Shown piece by piece: positions 58,239 to 64,000 of a stretch of DNA of 64,000 nt; the first letter of the stretch is position 1, and each line of letters opens with the position of its first letter. Below the pieces are notes generated by a model, which was given only the letters and a program-made list of their open reading frames with translations, had not been told where the DNA came from and searched no databases. The position numbers and the translations under genes were made by a program. Source of the DNA: Coprinus comatus (taxonomy: Eukaryota > Basidiomycota > Agaricomycetes > Agaricales > Agaricaceae); the NCBI GenBank assembly GCA_034638255.1, contig JAWPGT010000033.1, forward strand, positions 223,908-287,907, given 5' to 3'.

Positions 58239-60540
58239 TCATGGTTTATATTGCATCTCCTGTTCACGTTCGCGACCAATCTTTTCTAGAGACTCGAGTA
58301 ATGCAATACTTCCCGTCAGGTTTAATACCGGTAGATCTGTGAAATCGGGCAACCGTCCACTCGGCAAATCCAACAAACCAGTACCGCCGTTACACTCCGA
58401 CGGCGTAGTCATTAATGGATGTGAGAATGAATCTCTTTTTTCGTTCGCCACCGTGAGAGACTTGACATGTAAACCTACTTCAAGATGATTTGTTGATAAG
58501 GATGTGAAGTTGGGATAATTAGGATAAAGCATAACGTAGCCATGCAGATAGACGAGCTCAATAAAGAACTTTTTCCAAGAGTGTGTCCAGTTGTTTGAAC
58601 GCACGTTGGGCACGACATTGTGCGGGTCTTTGTGCGGACGCTGAAATGGTCCAAATGCTGGAGGTTGTAAACCTGGTGTTGGTAATATTGCTTCATCAGG
58701 ACTAAACCTGGTGAGATGCATTCGCGAGGATAGGTATTTGTGGAATTGGCGCCATTGTTCAGGGAAATAAACAGCACCCCAACTACATGGTATTGATGAA
58801 AGGTATGGTGTGTTTGGGGTAGATGCAAGGCTCGGATTGGACGAGAAAAGTTCTCGTGCATTAAAAGGTTGGCGACCATTGATAGGGAGCTCTAGATTCT
58901 TCTGTTGGTATAAACTTATCCCATAGAGACGAGGATTCCTGTTAGCTTGAGAGCCATATCTGAAGTGGAGATTTGTAAAAATAAAACTGGATCATAGTGT
59001 GAGATATGGTACCTATATTTCAAGATATTCATCTTGATCCAAGCATAAAACAAAGGTGATAGCTCGACATCATCCTCGAGGAGCAATCCATAAGAATCAT
59101 TCCCGTGTGGATACCAAGACTCGACAATTGCAGGTAATAATCCACCATGAATCACCCTATGATGAACCTGGATTGAACCATGATTCCAAGTAAAGTTCTC
59201 TACCAAACTTGTAGTTGCCTCGTCAGCTTCTTGCTCTACATTTATACGTAAGCTGAGGTTATCACTATAATAATGCGCAGTGGTGAGGGATTCAAGGAGG
59301 CGTTGAAGGGAGTGTGGACGGTTATTGGTAATGATGCTGAATGTGATGGTTGGAATATACCAATCTGAATTATGATCATGTTGGTTAAGAAGCGATCAGC
59401 AGCGAAGAAAAGTCATTTACTAGCAAGTTCTTGGATAGTGAGAGAGCCTATCCAATCGGAATAGCAGAAATCTGCTTCTGGGAGATATATGCGTGTAGAA
59501 CTAGAGTTATATTGTGGAACGGTAGCTAGAAAGCCTTCTAGAGCAATTTTATCTTCCAAGATTCCAAGAAGAATATGCGTATTATCCACACCAGCAGGTA
59601 TCCAACCAACATCCTGGACGAATGGGACTGCTTGATGAATAGCAACGTCGAGAGCACAGTTATCACCCAAGTGGTATACTTGCCAATCGGTAGGTGAAGC
59701 TAATGTATGAATATGTCCTCGGTCATAAATAGATATCTGCACACTATAATTTTGTGCATGGAACCCACAGATCGTCTTTGCCGCGGACCACAATAGTCGA
59801 GTCGACGGAAATAAGAAACGGACTATGTTTTTTACATGCTGTTCATCCTGCAAATGGGATTGTGCAAGCGCATAATCACTAACATGGTGACACAATGCAG
59901 ACCAGATGTTGCGAGAGTTCAAAATGGGATGTAGGTTTGATGAAAGCACGGTTTTTGGTACGAGAAATGGGGGTTTTAGTAGAATTTTTGACTGGGTATG
60001 TGCCCTGGAGTCATTGAGATGGTGCAAGGTGGAACCAGATGTAAGCTGAGAATACAAGGCTGGAACAACCCAAATTGTCTGAAGAACATCTGGTGCAATA
60101 CTAAGGATGCCCTGTTCATCTAGAATAAGAATCCAGGCAGTTGTTGAACCTGCGGCTTCCTTAAGGAGTTGGGGAAATGGGTCTCGCTGGGTTATGACTG
60201 GTCTCAGAGAAAGGGTTATGTGTGCCAGCGTGGAATTTGTGCCAGCTGCATACAGGCGCGGTCTGATCTGCGAAAGTAATTGTTCTGGACAAAGAAGGAC
60301 GAGCTCTCTGAGATAGGGTGGAGGTTTCCTAAGAAACGGAGCAAGGAGAGGGTCAAGGCGGGACAATGAGACGGTTGAGATCGGCAAGTAAACAGCGAGA
60401 GAACGATGAGGGAGGGAAAAGACCGGGAGAGGAAGTTGGACAAGAGATGGAGATGAGGCTAGACGGAAGAAGAGGTAGAGGAGGAGGACGGAGGACGGAG
60501 AGAGGAACGTGCGGAAGAGGATGTGGACTGAGAAGGACAT
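58239..60540 (-). CDS. Membrane-anchored GT-A-type glycosyltransferase
   Basis: Three exons with introns near 59415-59365 and 59013-58960. The start at 60540 (MSFSVHILFRTFLSPSSVLL) gives an N-terminal signal-anchor, as in Golgi type II enzymes; an ATG at 60612 lies in frame in an AT-rich leader and is less likely. The catalytic part begins DWYIPTITFSIITNNRPHSL, a GT2-like beta-strand plus nucleotide-binding pattern, and has the metal-binding acidic box YGLLLEDDVELSPLFYAW. Downstream, RLYGISLYQQ and PCSWGAVYFPEQW look like acceptor-site segments. The N-terminal half (DNCALDVAIHQAVPFVQDVG) may be a separate lectin- or GT-like domain. Donor and acceptor sugars unknown. It is 75 bp downstream of mL44 on the same strand. 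Confidence 0.8.
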
Positions 60541-60615
60541 GGACAAGCTACTCAAAAGTTCACGCAGTCTAAATAAATATAAATCAATTAACATTAAATC
60601 TAATAACGTCACTAT

Positions 60616-61812
60616 TCAGGCCAGATGGCTCTTGCCTGAGCTTGCATATGAAACTTCGGCCATCGTCACTTCGGGAGCACTGTACTTGGCCTCTCCGCCA
60701 GCACGGAATACATCACCAAGGCCCAGTGGGAATGTTGATGATGGAAGCTGCATGTCGTTTTCGGGGGTGCGTGTAAGATATACGCGATGAAGGGCATCTT
60801 CAGCAGCCTAAGTGGAAGGTGAGTTTCTCTGCATGAAAACAAGATATATGCACATACACGGAATTCAGCCATTTTGAGAGAGCTACCATGTCCCTCACCG
60901 AGCTTATCGGCTCCTGAGAAAATGCCAACAACGTAGACAGGAGAATTGGAAAAACGACCAGTCTCTTTTAGTAGTCTTCAAAAGTGATGAGCCAACAGAC
61001 GGGAGAGGTCGAGAAAAAGAAACAGACCTGGAAACAGGTTTTTCGCGTCCGAACTTCTGAACCATCTCCAGCAATGCTTTTTTGGGGTCAACAAACTTGA
61101 TCATACTCTGAATGTCGATCTGTCTGCTGAGGAAGTAGGAATGGACGAATTGGCGGGCGGAGGGAAGAGACCGATTCTGGTAGATGAGTGCAGTTATTGA
61201 GCGTGGCACTGAGGCTAGGGCGTCGGAATGCATGACGGGGGGCTGCGTGGCTGTACGTGGCTGTAGAAACATAAACAGGTGAAGACTGAGAGAGAAAAAA
61301 TAACGTACGGTTCGATGCCAGCGGACGAGGGGAGCTGCACCCATTTCCTGCGCGACGTTTGCACATGTAGTAGGACCAACGTAGGCGGTAACTGCAGCCT
61401 TCCAAACTCTTGTGGGCAAATACGGGTATGCCGCGTGAACAAACTCTGAAGCAAACATGCCCATGAGAGCATTGCCGAGGGGTGCCAATTGAGCATTTGT
61501 TGTTGGACGAGAGGCGTCTGGGTAGAGCTGGCGGTGGAGAGCAAGGAATGAGGGATGTGTGCAAGCCTGTTGGACGGTGTCTGAGGACGAGATGACAGAG
61601 GCGAGGCCGAGTCTATGTACGAAAGCGACGAGTGCCGAGGGTGGGGGAGGTTGTGCAGCAGCCCAGGCTTCTGGATCGAAGGCAGGAGTTGGTACGTCTG
61701 ACCTGTTGAACAGGGATTCTGGCGGAGGGAACACCGTCACATTTGCTGCAGACACTGCTGGAAGACGCGCAGCAGACGCGATGAATCGCCTTTGGACGAG
61801 CGCAGACGCCAT
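60616..61812 (-). CDS. MRPL3: Mitochondrial large-subunit ribosomal protein mL44 (RNase III-like fold)
   Basis: Several exons give about 330 residues, beginning at 61812 with a basic presequence (MASALVQRRFIASAARLPAV). An RNase III-like domain follows: QACTHPSFLALHRQLYPDAS, LAPLGNALMGMFASEFVHAA, YPYLPTRVWKAAVTAYVG and PRSITALIYQNRSLPSARQF. A double-stranded-RNA-binding-type domain then shows LLKETGRFSNSPVYVVGIFS and KMAEFRAAEDALHRVYL. In mitoribosomes this protein (yeast Mrpl3) sits on 21S-type rRNA and lacks nuclease activity; the RNase III signature acidic box is not evident here either. It diverges from the F-BAR/RhoGAP gene with 120 bp between starts. Confidence 0.87.
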
Positions 61813-61932
61813 CGTAGCCAAAATAAAATCATTATTTCTCTCATTTCCCTTATATATCCGCGGCTAATCCCGACCAATATACCTCTGCACGTGCTGCACA
61901 CACCCCTTGCCTACCACCTACCACAGCTCACA
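61813..61932. promoter_or_regulatory. Short divergent promoter mL44 / F-BAR RhoGAP
   Basis: 120 bp between the two start codons, CT-rich on the + strand just before the RhoGAP ATG. Confidence 0.45.
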
Positions 61933-64000
61933 ATGGCCGTCCTCTCACTGCCCTTGTCCTTTACGAATTCCTTCTGGTCCCAAGACTACAGGACAGGCCT
62001 TCATGTTCTTTATCGCAAGCTCGAGCAGGTTTGTTAATGTACATCGCTATCTCTCCAGCCATTAACCCCTCTCTCAAGGGTGTCGCAGAGAATCAGGAAA
62101 TCATAGACTTCATTCGTGTAGGTATCAATCTACCAATCCACCAAACTCTCATTCAGACTCTCTATCCAGCTCCGCAGTATCACTGAAACACATCTGGCAA
62201 ATTCTCTAATATCCACCTCGCATGGATCTAAGGGTACGCAACCAACTCAACCCATCCCACTATCCCATCTCATCTTTTTGCAGGAGCAGGTTTCAACGCA
62301 GATGATGGTGCTTCCCTCCTACTGGCATTCAGGGGCCTCCAAGCAGAAACAGCAATCCAAGGCCAGGCCCATCGCACTGTAGCCAATGAGCTTGCTACTC
62401 TTGTTGCTGATCCTTTTGAACAATGGGCGGAGGGTTTCAAGGTGGGTTTCCTAGCCATTCCTTCTGATATCCTACCCATCTGTATATACAGGAGCGCATT
62501 CGTCAAAACAAAACAACCATCCTTGACAACTGGTTGCGCACATACGAGCAATCTCAGGCTGATGTTGCCAAGCTGAAGAATCAATATCTCACCAAAACAC
62601 GACGCGCCGATGAGGCCGAAGACGAGTACGCCCATTACCCACCTCTTTTCCTGATGCCACTCACCATCGGTGCCATTTTTTAGTGCCAAGTTTGCTCCAT
62701 CTAACACAGTGTCCGATAAATACACTGGCTCTCCTCGTCTCAGGCCTGTCGATGGCCGCGCCGTCCCCCAGCGCAGTGCCACAGTTTCCGAACGACTCGC
62801 AGCTCGTTTTAAAGAATTGCAAAAGAAGAGCGCTGACGCTCTTGCTGCCGCTTCCACAACCGAAGACTCTAATATTTCCCCTGTTGAAACCGATAGACCA
62901 TCAACGCCCAAGCTTGACAAGGGCAAGGGCAAGGAACGTGAAGAACCCAATGTATTGGTAGCTTCGCCTACTTCATTGTCCCCTCATGAACCTTCTACTC
63001 AAGATGTTGAGCCATCGTCACCTTTACCACCCCAACCCATCCTTGTGGCAGGATTATCTCTTACCCAACCGCAATCTCTCATTTCTTAACTCGAGCTGCT
63101 GCCGAACTGCCTCTAAGACCGGTTAGGTTCCCGCTTCTTGGTGAATATCAGGATGCGGGAACCCGCCTATGTTCGCGCTCGTCATGAAGCTGAAGAGGCT
63201 GATGGAACATATCGTCTTGCTGTTCGTAAACTTGACAGACATCGGCTAGGTCTGGAAGAAAGAATTGAAGAGACTTTGAAACTGCTTCAACGATGGGAGT
63301 CCGAAAGGTTGAGGGCTGTGAAAACAGGTTGGTGAAATTATATTTCCACGAGTATTTCATTGCCAATACACTTTCTCTAGTACTGCTGCAATATCAAGGC
63401 ACACTGGCCAATCTCCCCAAAGCCGTGGATCCATCTATTGAACGACAAGCGACTTTGATCGCTGCCTACCAACCCGAATCCGATCTCAACGCTTTGATCG
63501 AGCGTTATCGCACGGGGACATTCCGTCCTAGTCCGCAAATTTATGAGTCGGTTTCTCATTATGAATCCGATGTTGTCTTTGGCATACAGTTGTCTCTGCC
63601 TTGCTTGACGGTTTAAATGTCGCTTATACAAAATTAACTAATGATGGCGGTAAGCAGTGACGATAGCGCCGATGACACCTTCTGATTTATTATATATGTA
63701 GAGAAACGCAGGGCGTGGATTTACGAAGTTCCCCTTCCCGCGGTACATTATCTTCGCGAAGCTCTCAACTCTGTCGCTCCCGATCAACCCATACCTTCAG
63801 AGTTATTGGAAAAATATGACGCTCCTGTCCTAGCAAGTACGGCCAAGCTCTGGGCTTTAGAACTGGACCCTCCTTTGGCACTGTACGAAGGTTGGGACGA
63901 TTTCAGAAGACTGTATCCTACTGTTGGAACTTCTGCAAACGCAGAATCTACCCTGACAGAAGATCAGAGACTGCAGAATGTTGCTACAGCACTACAAAAA
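61933..64000 (+). CDS. F-BAR/RhoGAP protein (Rgd2-like), 3' end outside window, with two internal lesions
   Basis: The start MAVLSLPLSFTNSFWSQDYR at 61933 is a canonical FCH/F-BAR N-terminus. Exons continue with GVAENQEIIDFIR, GAGFNADDGASLLLAFRGLQ and ERIRQNKTTILDNWLRTYEQ. F-BAR helices resume after a Ser/Pro-rich insert: YVRARHEAEEADGTYRLAVR, RLGLEERIEETLKLLQRWES and VLLQYQGTLANLPKAVDPSI. The RhoGAP-side linker follows: RRAWIYEVPLPAVHYLREAL and KYDAPVLASTAKLWALELDP, before the right edge. Related fungal proteins carry a DEP domain between the two F-BAR halves. Here only its lead-in remains (LTRAAAELPLRPVRFPLLGE, YQD) and it jumps straight to PAYVRARHE, with frame changes at about 63060 and 63150. 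A second jump occurs after DVVFGI at about 63582. It would be a Rho-family GTPase regulator at the cell cortex. Confidence 0.75.

Noticed and set aside
62270..62950. 226-codon minus-strand frame
   Set aside because: It spans introns and exons of the F-BAR gene on the other strand and has no motif.

Overview
The window is nuclear DNA of a filamentous basidiomycete, most likely a mushroom-forming agaricomycete. The genes are dense and rich in short introns (mostly 45-60 nt, GT-AG, with CTRAY-type branch sites). They encode standard fungal housekeeping proteins: acetyl-CoA carboxylase, glutamine-dependent NAD synthetase, exocyst Sec6, Coq6, Pat1, U2AF large subunit, Fis1, Cox23, mL44, Arp2/3 p34, Tma16, Mozart1 and a Zds-C protein. 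Species cannot be told from the sequence alone.

Layout. 1-25.1 kb: a 3'-truncated FAD monooxygenase (-), TMA16 (-) diverging from the tiny spindle gene MZT1 (+), a Zds1-C protein (+), ARPC2 (+), ACC1 (+), QNS1 (+) converging on SEC6 (-), COQ6 (+, start codon 36 bp from the SEC6 start), an F-box-type gene (-) and a small coiled-coil gene (+). 25.1-41 kb: an AT-rich, gene-poor island. It holds a short internally deleted retroelement derivative, a possible small secreted-protein gene, one Ser/acidic-rich unknown gene, and a 5.7-kb Ngaro/DIRS-type tyrosine-recombinase retrotransposon (-) with several single-base frameshifts. 41-64 kb: dense genes again: a Tubby/LURP-like-fold unknown (-), an F-box/LRR gene (+), COX23 (+), an amidase (-), U2AF large subunit (-), FIS1 (+), an M50B-like membrane protease (-), a strongly diverged histone H2A-like gene (+) just upstream of PAT1 (+), a membrane-anchored GT-A glycosyltransferase (-), mL44 (-) and a partial F-BAR/RhoGAP gene (+).

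Most genes are unrelated in pathway. There is no biosynthetic cluster; what they share is close packing with short divergent or convergent spacers. ACC1, COQ6, QNS1, COX23, FIS1 and mL44 are metabolic or mitochondrial. ARPC2, SEC6, the Zds protein and the RhoGAP belong to polarity and membrane traffic. U2AF and PAT1 act at the two ends of mRNA life.

Most notable observations: (i) a highly diverged H2A/H2A.Z-type histone-fold reading frame at about 54.0-54.5 kb; (ii) a 3-nt micro-exon needed to make a correct 713-residue NAD synthetase; (iii) a run of single-base frameshifts, in ACC1 and in every part of the retroelement, that need to be separated from consensus errors; (iv) an F-BAR/RhoGAP gene that appears to lack its DEP core and a second block. 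Exon borders were worked out by eye from splice signals and family knowledge; no alignment or database search was run.
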